A stretch of DNA of 46,294 nucleotides from Sphingomonas bacterium (GCF_028292965.1 NZ_JAQGLG010000050.1:1-46294); one strand, 5' to 3'; positions 36,172-45,740 are shown, counted from the first letter of the stretch. The notes: generated from the letters alone by a model not told the origin. Numbers and translations are program-made.

Positions 36172-37176
36172 ATGATGCGATATCGATCGATTCTCGGTGT
36201 CATTGCGGTGGTGTGTGGGCTGGTCTGCGCCGGCGTCGCGGGCGCACAACAGGTGCCCTATGACGCGCCGCGCCACACCCAACCGCCGCCGACCATTGGT
36301 ACCTCGTCCGAGGAGTTTATCGGCTATGCCGATCTCGGCATCTCGACCGAGCGCGATCGATCGCCGGCATGGCAGCTCGCCGAGCATCGCCGTCTCGACG
36401 CCACGCTTGCCGCCATCCCGGCGCAGCGCAAGGGCGTGGTCGATGTCTATGTGCTGGCGGTCGGCCTCGACAGCGATCCCGTCTTCGGTCGCGAGGCGCG
36501 CGAAGCGGGCAAAGTGCTCGCCCGGCGCTATGGTGCGGAAACGCGCACCGTCGTGCTGGCCGGCTCGGACGGTCGCACCGAGAGCACGCTGCCGCGCGGC
36601 TCGCCCGACAATATCGCCCTAGTCCTCGCCCGCTTCGCCGAGGTGATGGACAAGGCGGAAGACGTCGTCGTCCTGTACACCACCTCGCACGGGGCGCAGA
36701 TCGGCATCGCCTATAACGACGCCGATCAGGGCTATGGCTTCATCTCGCCGTCGCGGATGTGGAGCATGTTCGGCACGCTCGGTATCGAGCGCCGGCTGGT
36801 CATTGTCTCGGCCTGCTATTCGGGGGTGTTCGTGCCGATGCTCGCGACCGATGACAGCGCGATCGTCACCGCCGCCGATACCGATCACACCTCGTTCGGC
36901 TGCCAGGCCGACAGCGACTGGACCTTTTTCGGGGACGCGCTGATCAACCATGCGCTGCGCAAGCGCCAGCCGCTCCAAGCCGCCGACGACGAAGCGCGCG
37001 CGCTGGTTTCGGGGTGGGAAGCGCGCGGCAAGATAACCCCGTCCAACCCGCAGATTTCGATCGGGTCGCGCGCGCATCTCTGGCTCGACGCGCTCGATGC
37101 GCGGGTGCCGGCGACCGCAAACGCGCCAGTCGGCAAGCCGGCGGTCAGTCTGCTCGACCAGCTCCCTGCACGGTAA
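36172..37176 (+). CDS. Exported C13-family cysteine peptidase
   Basis: A 334-residue protein with a signal peptide (MMRYRSILGVIAVVCGLVCA, then GVAGAQ). The caspase/legumain-like catalytic pair is visible: His173 in LYTTSHGAQIGIA and Cys215 in LVIVSACYSGVFVP, each following a hydrophobic strand as in clan CD. The intermediate NDADQGYGFISPSRMWSMFG matches bacterial peptidase C13. These enzymes cleave after Asn/Asp in plants and animals; bacterial roles are mostly unknown. The start is one of two adjacent ATGs (36172, 36175) after AGCAGGGGT. It lies between the saccharopine-dehydrogenase-like gene and creD. Confidence 0.87.
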   Translation: MMRYRSILGVIAVVCGLVCAGVAGAQQVPYDAPRHTQPPPTIGTSSEEFIGYADLGISTERDRSPAWQLAEHRRLDATLAAIPAQRKGVVDVYVLAVGLDSDPVFGREAREAGKVLARRYGAETRTVVLAGSDGRTESTLPRGSPDNIALVLARFAEVMDKAEDVVVLYTTSHGAQIGIAYNDADQGYGFISPSRMWSMFGTLGIERRLVIVSACYSGVFVPMLATDDSAIVTAADTDHTSFGCQADSDWTFFGDALINHALRKRQPLQAADDEARALVSGWEARGKITPSNPQISIGSRAHLWLDALDARVPATANAPVGKPAVSLLDQLPAR

Positions 37177-37264
37177 CTGCACGGCCAATTCGCCAGACCA
37201 CCTTTGGCGTTCATGCCGCCTGCACGCCTAGCCTCGCTCCCGATCCATCAACGGGAGGTGAGTA

Positions 37265-38614
37265 ATGAACGACGATGTCAGGCCCGAGCGTTCGCCGGGG
37301 CAAAAATTGCTGTTCGCGATCCTGGTCGGGGCGCTGCTCGCGATCCCGCTCTTCGCGATCTATCTGCTGGTCTATGACCGCTCGACCCAGTCGACCCAGG
37401 CGCGCGCTTCGATCGCGCAGGGCTGGGGCGGGGCGCAGGTCATCTCCGGGCCGGTGCTGGTCATTCCCTACACCACGACCAGCACCGAGACGGTGGTGGA
37501 GAACGGCAAGCAAAGCCAGAAGACCAGCACCATCGCGCACGAACTGATGCTGCAGGCGCAGGCGGCCGAACTCCGCTCCGACCTTTCGCCCCGGCAGAAG
37601 CATTATTCGATCTACGATGCCGTGGTTTATGAGGCGCACAATATCGGTACGGCGCGCTTCGCCCTACCCGACGACCTCGATCGACTGGGCATCGACCGCA
37701 CCACGCTTGCGCTGGGCAAGGCCGAGCTGCGCTTCGGCATTGGCGACGCACGCGGCCTGTTCGGCGCACCGCCGACGGTCACGCTGGCCGGGCAGAAATT
37801 GCCGCTCAAGCCCGGCAGGGGCCCGCGCGAGACGGGCGGCTCCGGCTTCTATTCGTTCCTCGATGCCGGGGCGCTGCAACAAGGCGCGCTGGAATTCCGC
37901 TACGACTATTCCTTGCGTGGCAACGAGTCGCTGACCTTGCTGCCCGGCGGCGGCGACACGCGCTGGACGGTGACCAGTCCCTGGCCGTCGCCCAGCTTCC
38001 AGGGCAAGTTCCTGCCCGAGAAGAGCAACGTCTCCGAACACGGCTTCTCCGCACTGTGGCGTGTCGGCAATCTCGCGCTCGGCAAGTCGCTGGTCTCGGT
38101 CGATGACGACAACCGCCAGCAAGGCGAGGTAGGGGCGCAAGCCGGGGCGAGCGTCAATCTCGTCACCCCGGTCGATCTCTACGACCAGGTCAACCGTTCG
38201 GTGAAATATGGTTTCCTGTTCATCGGCTTCACCTTCACCGCCTTTCTGATGTTCGATGTGATCGGCGGCGTGCGCGTCTCGCCGATCGAATATCTGCTGG
38301 TCGGCGTAGGGTTGATCCTGTTCTTCGTCATGCTGCTCGCCTTTGCCGAGGTGGTCGGCTTCACGCCCGCTTACGCCATTGCGGCGGCGGCGATCATCGG
38401 ACTGCTCACGGCCTATTCGGCGGCGGTGCTCGGCAGCTGGCGACGCGGCGGTTATATCGCCGGGTTGCTGATGGGCTTGTATGCCGCGCTCTATGTCCTG
38501 CTCAGCCTTGAGGCCTATTCGCTGCTGATCGGCTCGCTGCTGCTGTTCGTCGCGCTCGCGGGGGTGATGTATCTCACCCGCGGACTGGATTGGGGAGCAC
38601 GGCGGCTGGTTTGA
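37265..38614 (+). CDS. creD: Inner-membrane protein CreD
   Basis: A 449-residue CreD-family protein. A transmembrane helix near residues 14-36 (LLFAILVGALLAIPLFAIYL) is followed by a large periplasmic domain (IAQGWGGAQVISGPVLVIPY, typical of CreD). A block of five or six C-terminal helices follows, including KYGFLFIGFTFTAFLMFDVI and SPIEYLLVGVGLILFFVMLL. It has an AGGTGAG ribosome-binding site. In enterobacteria creD belongs to the CreBC regulon and affects envelope and beta-lactam responses. No creB or creC is present here. A strong intrinsic terminator follows the stop. Confidence 0.92.
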   Translation: MNDDVRPERSPGQKLLFAILVGALLAIPLFAIYLLVYDRSTQSTQARASIAQGWGGAQVISGPVLVIPYTTTSTETVVENGKQSQKTSTIAHELMLQAQAAELRSDLSPRQKHYSIYDAVVYEAHNIGTARFALPDDLDRLGIDRTTLALGKAELRFGIGDARGLFGAPPTVTLAGQKLPLKPGRGPRETGGSGFYSFLDAGALQQGALEFRYDYSLRGNESLTLLPGGGDTRWTVTSPWPSPSFQGKFLPEKSNVSEHGFSALWRVGNLALGKSLVSVDDDNRQQGEVGAQAGASVNLVTPVDLYDQVNRSVKYGFLFIGFTFTAFLMFDVIGGVRVSPIEYLLVGVGLILFFVMLLAFAEVVGFTPAYAIAAAAIIGLLTAYSAAVLGSWRRGGYIAGLLMGLYAALYVLLSLEAYSLLIGSLLLFVALAGVMYLTRGLDWGARRLV

Positions 38615-38623
38615 ACGCTGTAA

Positions 38624-38653
38624 GAAAGCCCCTCCCGCCGGGGAGGGGCTTTC
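38624..38653. terminator. Intrinsic terminator between creD and the hydroxy-acid oxidase
   Basis: A perfect 13-bp stem, GAAAGCCCCTCCC (38624-38636) and GGGAGGGGCTTTC (38641-38653), has a GCCG loop and is followed by TCTTTTA. The A/T-rich ends on both sides let it work in both directions, serving creD (stop at 38614) and the convergent oxidase gene (stop at 38658). Confidence 0.9.
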
Positions 38654-38657
38654 TCTT

Positions 38658-39806
38658 TTACCGCCACCTCAGATTGTGGCGGCCGAGTTGCCCGATCGAC
38701 GTAACCCCCATCAACTTCATCCCGCGCTCGATCTCGGCGCGCAGATTGCCGAGCGCCGTCTCGACGCCGAGCTGCCCCGCCGCCGCCAGCGCATAGAGAT
38801 ACATCCGCCCGCCCGAGCAGGCCGTCGCGCCGACCGACAATGCCTTCAGCACATGCGTGCCGCGCCGCACGCCGCCATCGCAGATCACGTCGATCCGGCC
38901 CCCGACCGCGTCGACGATCTCGGCCAGCTGGTCGAACGGCGCGCGGCTGCCGTCCAATTGCCGCCCGCCATGGTTGGAGACCATGATCGCCGTCGCGCCG
39001 ATATCGACCGCGCGCTTCGCGTCCTCGACCGACATGATGCCCTTCAAACAGAATTGCCCGCCCCAATTGGCGCGGATCGCTTCGGCCGCCTTCCAGTCCA
39101 TCGACTGGTCCAGCATGGTGTTGAAATAGTCCGCCACCGACACCGCCATCTTGGTCCCCGCATCGACATGCGTTTCGAGATTGGGCAGCGCGAACTTGCC
39201 GCGAAACAGATAGTCGAGTGTCCACCCGGGATGCGCCGCGAAGCTCACCGCCGAGCGCGGCGTCAGGCGCGGCGGGGAGCTGAACCCGGTTTGCCGGCAG
39301 CGCTCGCGATTGCCGCTGACGATGGTATCGGCGGTCAGCGCGATGGCATCGAACTTCGCCGCCTTGCAGCGCTCGATCATCGAGCGGTTGAGGCCCTTGT
39401 CCTTGTGGACGTAGAGTTGGAACAGCTTGGGGCTGGAAACCGTCGCGCCGATCTCCTCGATGCTCACCGTCGCCAGGCTGGAAATGCCGAACCAGGTATC
39501 GAACTTCATCGCCGCCGCGCCGACCGCGCGTTCGCCGCGCCAGTGGAACAGGCGCTGCAAGGCGGTGGGCGACAGGAACAGCGGCATCGCCACCTTCTTG
39601 CCCATCACGGTCACCGACATGTCGATCGATTCGACCCCGGCCAGCACGCTCGGCACCAGGTCGCAATCGTTGAACGCCTCGGTGTTGCGCGCCCTGGTCA
39701 GTTCGTCGTCGGCCGCGCCGTCGATATAGTGGAACACAGGGAAGGGTAGGCGCTGCCGCGCGAGTTCGCGGAAGTCATCGACATTGCGGCAGGCGCTCGC
39801 CTTCAT
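38658..39806 (-). CDS. lldD: FMN-dependent alpha-hydroxy-acid dehydrogenase (L-lactate dehydrogenase-like)
   Basis: A 382-residue flavoenzyme of the glycolate oxidase/LldD family. FMN-barrel motifs include [31 protein letters not shown], a [20 protein letters not shown] strand with the catalytic Lys, and [20 protein letters not shown] with active-site His and Arg. [14 protein letters not shown] binds phosphate. The ATG at 39806 follows GAAGGAGCG. Members oxidise L-lactate, mandelate or glycolate. LldD itself is the usual guess, but substrate specificity is not proven, and no lactate permease or regulator is adjacent. It converges on creD with a shared terminator. Confidence 0.88.
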   Translation of the reverse strand: MKASACRNVDDFRELARQRLPFPVFHYIDGAADDELTRARNTEAFNDCDLVPSVLAGVESIDMSVTVMGKKVAMPLFLSPTALQRLFHWRGERAVGAAAMKFDTWFGISSLATVSIEEIGATVSSPKLFQLYVHKDKGLNRSMIERCKAAKFDAIALTADTIVSGNRERCRQTGFSSPPRLTPRSAVSFAAHPGWTLDYLFRGKFALPNLETHVDAGTKMAVSVADYFNTMLDQSMDWKAAEAIRANWGGQFCLKGIMSVEDAKRAVDIGATAIMVSNHGGRQLDGSRAPFDQLAEIVDAVGGRIDVICDGGVRRGTHVLKALSVGATACSGGRMYLYALAAAGQLGVETALGNLRAEIERGMKLMGVTSIGQLGRHNLRWR

Positions 39807-39906
39807 GCATCGCTCCTTCAAGCGCCGCTTTCCGGGTTGCGCTGCGCCTGCGAAAGGCATAGCCGCAAACCGCGCCCACGCCATCACCCAGGGGACTTTT
39901 CGCGCA

Positions 39907-40692
39907 ATGGCCGAATTCACGCTTCCGAAGAACAGCGTTGTCACCAAGAAGGGCAAGACCCATTCGGCACCGGCCGGCGCGAAGAACGTCAAGACGTTCA
40001 AGGTCTATCGTTACGATCCCGACAGCGGCGAGAATCCCCGGTACGATCGCTTCGAGCTCGATCTTGACGATTGCGGCCCGATGGTGCTCGACGCGCTGAT
40101 CAAGATGAAGTCCGAGCAGGACTCCTCGCTCACCTTCCGCCGCTCGTGCCGTGAAGGCATCTGTGGCTCCTGCTCGATGAACATGGACGGCAAGAACGGC
40201 CTCGCCTGCACCACCGCGATCGAGGACATCAAGGGTGACATCACGATCACCCCGCTGCCGCACATGGAAGTGATCAAGGACCTCGTCCCCGACTTCACCC
40301 ATTTCTACGCGCAATATTCCTCGATCAAGCCGTGGCTGCAGACCGTCACCCCGCCGCCCTCGGGCAAGGAGCGCCTGCAGTCGCCGGAAGATCGCGAGAA
40401 GCTCGATGGTCTGTACGAGTGCATCCTGTGCGCCTGCTGCTCGACCTCATGCCCGAGCTATTGGTGGAACAGCGACAAGTTCCTGGGGCCAGCGATCCTG
40501 TTGCAAGCCTATCGCTGGCTGGCCGACAGCCGCGACGAGATGACCGGCGAACGGCTCGACGAGTTGGAAGATCCTTTCCGGCTCTATCGCTGCCACACGA
40601 TCATGAACTGCGCGAACTCCTGCCCCAAGGGTCTCAACCCGGCCAAGGCGATCGCCGAGATCAAGAAGCTCGAGGCCGAGCGCGTCGTCTGA
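39907..40692 (+). CDS. sdhB: Succinate dehydrogenase iron-sulfur subunit
   Basis: A 261-residue subunit carrying the three clusters of complex II. The [2Fe-2S] ligands are [20 protein letters not shown] plus the next Cys; the [4Fe-4S] and [3Fe-4S] ligands are [17 protein letters not shown] and [17 protein letters not shown]. It relays electrons from SdhA to quinone. The sequence and length are normal for alphaproteobacteria. It lies 5.7 kb downstream of sdhA on the same strand, separated by seven intervening genes, and must have its own promoter in the roughly 100-bp gap before 39907. A frameshifted thioesterase gene follows after 1 bp. Confidence 0.97.
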   Translation: MAEFTLPKNSVVTKKGKTHSAPAGAKNVKTFKVYRYDPDSGENPRYDRFELDLDDCGPMVLDALIKMKSEQDSSLTFRRSCREGICGSCSMNMDGKNGLACTTAIEDIKGDITITPLPHMEVIKDLVPDFTHFYAQYSSIKPWLQTVTPPPSGKERLQSPEDREKLDGLYECILCACCSTSCPSYWWNSDKFLGPAILLQAYRWLADSRDEMTGERLDELEDPFRLYRCHTIMNCANSCPKGLNPAKAIAEIKKLEAERVV

Positions 40693-40693
40693 C

Positions 40694-41172
40694 ATGACCT
40701 TGGCGGACGATACGCCGAACCGCTTCTTCACCTATGAGACGATCCGGCCGCGCCTGGCTGGAAGCGCTGGCAGTTCCGCGACCCGACGCGGTTCAACGCG
40801 TTTATCGAGCCTCTGCATGTGCGCGTCGAGGACGGACAGGCGCGCGTGCGCATGATGCCGCGACACGAGCATAGCAACATGCGCAACGACGTGCATGGCG
40901 GGGCGCTGCTCGGCTTCATGGACGTGGCGCTGTTCGCTGCGGCGCGCGGGCTCGGCGTGCTTCAGGCGGGTGGCGCGGTGACGCTCGATCTGTCGGCGCA
41001 GTTCATCGGCGGCGCCAGGATCGGCGAGCCGCTGGAGGCGCGGGTGGAGCTGCTGCGTGAGACCAAGCGGATGTTGTTCATGCGCGGGTTGATCGTTCAG
41101 GACGGCCAGCCGACGATCGCCAGTTTTACGGGCACGCTGCGCAAGTCTTCGCCGCCGCCGGAGCCGGTGTGA
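40694..41172 (+). pseudogene. PaaI-family (hotdog) thioesterase, probable frameshift near its 5' end
   Basis: The ATG at 40694, 1 bp after sdhB, encodes MTLADDTPNRFFTYETIRPR and then drifts into low-quality sequence. From about 40740 the frame one base over encodes WKRWQFRDPTRFNAFIEPLH and runs into an intact hotdog core, HSNMRNDVHGGALLGFMDVA (HGG motif, catalytic Asp) and DLSAQFIGGARIGEPLEARV, to 41172. The expected PaaI N-terminus joins the two, so a 1-base indel at about 40737-40760 is the simplest explanation. Alternatively translation starts at the GTG at 40819, giving a 117-residue protein with the catalytic core. Members hydrolyse acyl-CoA thioesters. Confidence 0.7.
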
Positions 41173-41185
41173 TCCCGTTATCGGC

Positions 41186-41280
41186 CTGTCCTCACCCTTC
41201 CGGCGCTACGCGCCTCCCTCCCTCTCCCATCGGGAGAGGGAAGGGGCCCATCGCTTTCGCGATGGGAAGGGTGAGGGCAG
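41186..41280. repeat. Cloverleaf-like palindromic repeat, copy 2
   Basis: The reverse complement of this element matches the copy at 6771-6866 arm for arm: outer CTCACCCTTCC with GGAAGGGTGAG, a CCCTCTCCC hairpin and a GGCGCTACGCGCC hairpin. The remaining hairpin (CCATCGCTTTCGCGATGG) has a different sequence but keeps complementarity. It separates the thioesterase and zapE genes. Confidence 0.85.
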
Positions 41281-41296
41281 AGTCCGATATTTCATC

Positions 41297-42409
41297 ATGA
41301 CCGCCCTCATCACGCGCTACGACGCATTGGTCGCCGCCGGCGAACTCAAGCCCGACCCCGAACAGGCGGCCGCCGCCCGGCGCCTCGCCGCGCTTGCGGA
41401 ACAACTCGAAGCCACCCCCAAACGCGGCAGCACGCTGTGGCGCGCGCTCGGCCGCAAGCCCGAAGCGCCGCGCGGCGTCTATCTGTGGGGCGGGGTGGGG
41501 CGCGGCAAGTCGATGCTGATGGACCTGTTCTTCGGCTGCCTCGATATCCGTCGCAAGCGCCGCGTGCATTTCTCCGAATTCATGCTCGAGGTGCACCAGC
41601 GCATCGCCGTCGAGCGCCGCAAGGAAGAAGGCGACCCGATCCTCCCTGTTGCCCTCGCCCTCGCCGAGGAGGCGCGCCTGCTCGCCTTCGACGAGATGAT
41701 GGTGACCAACTCGCCCGACGCGATGATCCTGTCGCGCCTGTTCACCGCGCTGATCGAGGCGGACGTGACGGTGGTCACCACCTCCAATCGGGCGCCGTCC
41801 GAACTCTACAAGGATGGCCTCAACCGCGAGCATTTCCTGCCCTTCATCAAATTGCTCGAAAGCCGGCTCGATGTTCTCCCGCTCAACGGCCCGGTCGATT
41901 ATCGCCGCGACCGTCTCGGCCAGCAGGAAACCTGGCTCGTCCCCAACGGGGCGGAGGCGACCGCCCAGCTCTCCGCCGCCTTTTTCCGCCTGACCGACTA
42001 TCCCCCCGAGGACCGCGACCATGTCCCCGCCGAGGATATCCCGGTGCAGGGTGGCCGCACGCTGCATGTGCCCAAGAGCCTGAAGGGCGTCGCGGTGTTT
42101 GCGTTCAAGAAGCTGTGCGGCGAGGCGCGGGGCGCGGCCGATTATCTTGCGGTGGCGCGGCGCTATCACACGGTGATTGTCGTCGGCATTCCCAAGCTGG
42201 GCCCCGAAAACCGCAACGAGGCGGCGCGCTTCGTCGCGCTGATCGACGCGCTTTACGAGCACAAGGTCAAGCTGCTCGCCGCCGCCGATGCCGAACCGGC
42301 GGCGCTTTATGAAAAGGGCGATGGCCGCTTCGAGTTCGAGCGCACCGTCAGCCGGCTGGAGGAGATGCGCTCGGCCGATTATCTCGACCAGGGCCACGGG
42401 ATCGGCTGA
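41297..42409 (+). CDS. zapE: Cell division protein ZapE (AFG1-like ATPase)
   Basis: A 370-residue P-loop ATPase. Walker A is GVYLWGGVGRGKSMLMDLFF, Walker B ARLLAFDEMMVTNSPDAMI, and sensor/arginine segments follow (TSNRAPSELYKDGLNREHFL). The C-terminus RRYHTVIVVGIPKLGPENRN fits the AFG1/LACE1 family. E. coli ZapE acts on Z-ring constriction; the mitochondrial homologue works on respiratory complex assembly. Location between sdhB and mdh is a recurrent alphaproteobacterial arrangement. The last 62 bp overlap the 3' end of the convergent acyltransferase gene. Confidence 0.93.
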   Translation: MTALITRYDALVAAGELKPDPEQAAAARRLAALAEQLEATPKRGSTLWRALGRKPEAPRGVYLWGGVGRGKSMLMDLFFGCLDIRRKRRVHFSEFMLEVHQRIAVERRKEEGDPILPVALALAEEARLLAFDEMMVTNSPDAMILSRLFTALIEADVTVVTTSNRAPSELYKDGLNREHFLPFIKLLESRLDVLPLNGPVDYRRDRLGQQETWLVPNGAEATAQLSAAFFRLTDYPPEDRDHVPAEDIPVQGGRTLHVPKSLKGVAVFAFKKLCGEARGAADYLAVARRYHTVIVVGIPKLGPENRNEAARFVALIDALYEHKVKLLAAADAEPAALYEKGDGRFEFERTVSRLEEMRSADYLDQGHGIG

Positions 42410-43514
42410 GCGCCACGGCGCCGTCGATCGCCGCAGCCAGCCAGCGGCGCACTGCCGGCTCGCCACGCCGGGCGACCCACCATGCGGCACCGAGCATCGC
42501 TGTCAGCGCGATCATCGCGGCCGCGGGGAAGGGAGCGCCCAGTCGCATCGATGCCGCGACGATCGCCGCGCCGATTTCCTGGTGGAGCAGGTAAAGCGGG
42601 TAGGTCATCAGCCCGAGCGTGGTCGCCGTCCGCGCATCCACCCGCCGTGCGAGCCAGGGCTGTAGTCGCAGCGAACCCAGCACCACCGCCAGGCCGGCGC
42701 AGAACACCAGAATGGGTACCAGCGGGCTCTCCACGATGCGCAAGGCATGGGTTCGTTCGACCGTCCGCCCGGCAATCTCGACCAGCGCTGTCGCCAGGAA
42801 CAGACCGAATAATGTGATGCGTCCGGGCGTGCGTTGGCGGCTGATCATCGCCCAGGCGAGCACGCCGAGCGCGAAGAAGCAGCCATGCGGCAACAGCATC
42901 AACTGCGCGCTGCGCAGGTCCATCAGCGGCGTCGCGGCCCAGTCGGCGAGCAGCGCGAACAGCCAAAAGGCCGTGCTCCACGCACCGAGCAATACAGCGC
43001 GCCGCTCGATCGCCTCGCTCAGTCCCGCGCGGCCCAGCCCGGTCGCGATCAGCAGGTAGAAACAGAGTTCGATGCCAAGGGTCCAATAGGATGGGTCGAT
43101 CTGCACAATGCCCGGTGCGAAGATCATCGAGTCGGCCCAGCGACGCAGCAACATCGGCCCCGGCGTAGCGACGCTCATCACCAGCAACGTCGCGGTTGCG
43201 CAGATCCATGCCGCCGGGAGCAGGCGCAGCGCGCGGCGCCGCAGGAACGCGCCCGCACTGGCGCCTTCGGCCGAGAGGGCGATGACGAATCCCGAGATGA
43301 CGAAGAACAGTTCTACCCCGATCCAGCCGAACCAGGTGAAAGGCGCGGCGGCGTCCGATAGCGGCAAGCCGCGCAGCATGATCGCGCTCGATCCGCTCGG
43401 CGCGCGCGCGAACGCGGCGCCGTAGTGAAACGCCACGACCAGCAAGGCGCTGGCGAAGCGCAACAGGTCGAGGGCGATGATCGCGCGCGGCTTGGTATCG
43501 GTCACGCCTGCCAT
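42348..43514 (-). CDS. Acyltransferase 3 family membrane protein
   Basis: A 388-residue polytopic protein with about ten predicted helices. N-terminal signatures are ALDLLRFASALLVVAFHYGA and WIGVELFFVISGFVIALSAE, with the conserved Arg-His pair split as LLRF...FHY. Next come AFLRRRALRLLPAAWICATA, SYWTLGIELCFYLLIATGLG and LMTYPLYLLHQEIGAAIVAA. The family transfers acyl groups to exopolysaccharide, LPS or other envelope glycans. The final 20 or so residues are encoded antisense to the end of zapE. The target glycan is unknown; no polysaccharide genes are nearby. Confidence 0.88.
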   Translation of the reverse strand: MAGVTDTKPRAIIALDLLRFASALLVVAFHYGAAFARAPSGSSAIMLRGLPLSDAAAPFTWFGWIGVELFFVISGFVIALSAEGASAGAFLRRRALRLLPAAWICATATLLVMSVATPGPMLLRRWADSMIFAPGIVQIDPSYWTLGIELCFYLLIATGLGRAGLSEAIERRAVLLGAWSTAFWLFALLADWAATPLMDLRSAQLMLLPHGCFFALGVLAWAMISRQRTPGRITLFGLFLATALVEIAGRTVERTHALRIVESPLVPILVFCAGLAVVLGSLRLQPWLARRVDARTATTLGLMTYPLYLLHQEIGAAIVAASMRLGAPFPAAAMIALTAMLGAAWWVARRGEPAVRRWLAAAIDGAVALSRSRGPGRDNRPSASPPAG

Positions 43515-43595
43515 CTGCCCGCATCGCCCTTAAGAACGCGTGTCTTTGCGCGCCAAATCGATTACGTCTCGCTGCGTGAAGCAGGAGAGCGACCA

Positions 43596-43922
43596 ATGCT
43601 CGTCGTCACCACCGAGAATGTCCCCGGTCACCAGGTAAAGGCGATGCTCGGCCAAGTGTTCGGCGTCGTCGTGCGCAGCCGCGGGCTGGGCGGCAACATC
43701 ACCGCCGGGCTGCGCTCGCTCGTCGGCGGCGAGATTCCCGAATATAGCCGCCTCGTCGAGGATGCCCGGCGCCACGCGATCGATCGTCTCGTCGCCAACG
43801 CCGCGCTGATGGGCGCCAATGCCGTGGTAATGATGCGCTTCGACTCGGGTGAGCTCGCCCAGTCGATGAACGAGGTCGTCGCTTATGGCACTGCCGTGAT
43901 CCTCGACCCGGCACCGCAATGA
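43596..43922 (+). CDS. YbjQ family protein (UPF0145)
   Basis: A 108-residue cytoplasmic protein that matches the YbjQ/UPF0145 fold throughout: MLVVTTENVPGHQVKAMLGQ, then VFGVVVRSRGLGGNITAGLR, SLVGGEIPEYSRLVEDARRH and ANAVVMMRFDSGELAQSMNE, ending VVAYGTAVIL. The family forms pentamers and is sometimes called heavy-metal-binding, though function is unproven. A GCAGGAGAGCG ribosome-binding site precedes the ATG. The stop overlaps the next gene (ATGATG over TGA). Confidence 0.92.
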   Translation: MLVVTTENVPGHQVKAMLGQVFGVVVRSRGLGGNITAGLRSLVGGEIPEYSRLVEDARRHAIDRLVANAALMGANAVVMMRFDSGELAQSMNEVVAYGTAVILDPAPQ

Positions 43923-44218
43923 TGCTGCGTACCGTCGTCCTGGTCATCGCGATCATTGCCTTTGCCGGCGCGCTTTGCGGCACCCTGGTCGATATCGGTG
44001 TGTGGCCGAGCCTGCTTTTCGCCACCCTGCTGGTGGTTGGCACCCTGTTCGAGCGCGTGCGCTACGGGGCGGCACAGCGCCGGCCGGTCGGCGGCGCGTG
44101 GCAGGAAACCACGGAACGTTTCATCGATGATGAGAGCGGCCGGCCGGTAACCGTCTGGTTTGACCCGGCAACCGGCGAGCGCCGTTATGTCGATTCGGGC
44201 GAGGGCGAAAGCCATTAA
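43919..44218 (+). CDS. Small membrane protein coupled to the YbjQ gene
   Basis: A 99-residue protein with two transmembrane helices at about residues 3-24 (LRTVVLVIAIIAFAGALCG) and 27-46 (VDIGVWPSLLFATLLVVGTL). A soluble tail follows (FERVRYGAAQRRPVGGAWQE, then TERFIDDESGRPVTVWFDPA and TGERRYV), which looks like a short beta-hairpin pair. No named family was recognised. Overlap with the YbjQ gene indicates co-translation, suggesting the two proteins act together. Confidence 0.82.
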   Translation: MMLRTVVLVIAIIAFAGALCGTLVDIGVWPSLLFATLLVVGTLFERVRYGAAQRRPVGGAWQETTERFIDDESGRPVTVWFDPATGERRYVDSGEGESH

Positions 44219-44239
44219 TGCAATTGCGAATGAATTGCA
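44219..44239. promoter_or_regulatory. Inverted repeat upstream of mdh
   Basis: TGCAATT (44219-44225) and AATTGCA (44233-44239) are separated by 7 bp, beginning right after the stop of the small membrane protein. It lies about 125 bp before mdh, in the 146-bp gap that must hold the mdh promoter. An operator role is only positional inference. Confidence 0.35.
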
Positions 44240-44253
44240 AAGATAGATGTTGA

Positions 44254-45327
<1,074 letters not shown>

Positions 45328-45346
45328 ATTGATCTGACTTAACCTG

Positions 45347-45721
45347 TTCCCCGGTGAAGGCCGGGGTCCAGTTGGGAGAAGCTTTCGATGGAGAAGGCCG
45401 GCTTCGTCTACATTATGGCGAACGGCAAAAACGGAGCGATATACCTGGGTGTGACGAGCGATCTCGCCAAACGCGCCTGGGAACATCGCAACGACCTCGT
45501 CGAAGGCTTCACCAAGAAATATCGCTGTCACACCCTCGTCTGGTTCGAGGCGCATGACGACATCGAAGACGCACGGCAGCGCGAGCTGCGCATGAAGGAG
45601 TGGAAGCGGGCCTGGAAATTACGGGAGATCGAGGGTTTCAATCCCGATTGGGAAGATCTGTCTGATCGTATCGTATGACCATGAGCGCTTTCCCAACTGG
45701 GCCCCGGCCTTCGCCGGGGAA
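45347..45721. mobile_element. GIY-YIG cassette bounded by inverted copies of a dispersed repeat
   Basis: Inverted arms of 31 bp at 45347-45377 and 45691-45721 (29 of 31 complementary) belong to the CCCCGGCGAAGGCCGGGG family also found at 11686-11790 and 28535-28634. In those copies the arms flank only 42-51 bp; here they flank 313 bp containing one GIY-YIG ORF. The unit sits between mdh and sucD, which are otherwise likely to be adjacent. A mobile or nuclease-propagated unit is inferred; no target-site duplication was identified. Confidence 0.6.
45388..45678 (+). CDS. Small GIY-YIG domain protein
   Basis: A 96-residue single-domain GIY-YIG nuclease-like protein. The motif pair appears as FVYIMANGKNGAIYLGVTSD (VYI...YLG), followed by the catalytic-helix Arg in LAKRAWEHRNDLVEGFTKKY, and a Glu-containing segment DIEDARQRELRMKEWKRAWK. 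It matches the UvrC/UPF0213-like short family common in alphaproteobacteria. The GGGAG serving as its ribosome-binding site overlaps the left repeat arm, and its stop is 12 bp from the right arm. A role in processing or spreading the repeat is inference. Confidence 0.9.
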   Translation: MEKAGFVYIMANGKNGAIYLGVTSDLAKRAWEHRNDLVEGFTKKYRCHTLVWFEAHDDIEDARQRELRMKEWKRAWKLREIEGFNPDWEDLSDRIV

Positions 45722-45740
45722 CTAAGAGGACGGATAACGA

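Noticed and set aside
41192..42490. Minus-strand frame of about 430 codons opposite zapE
   Set aside because: It contains the repeat and the complement of zapE, whose Walker motifs are unambiguous.
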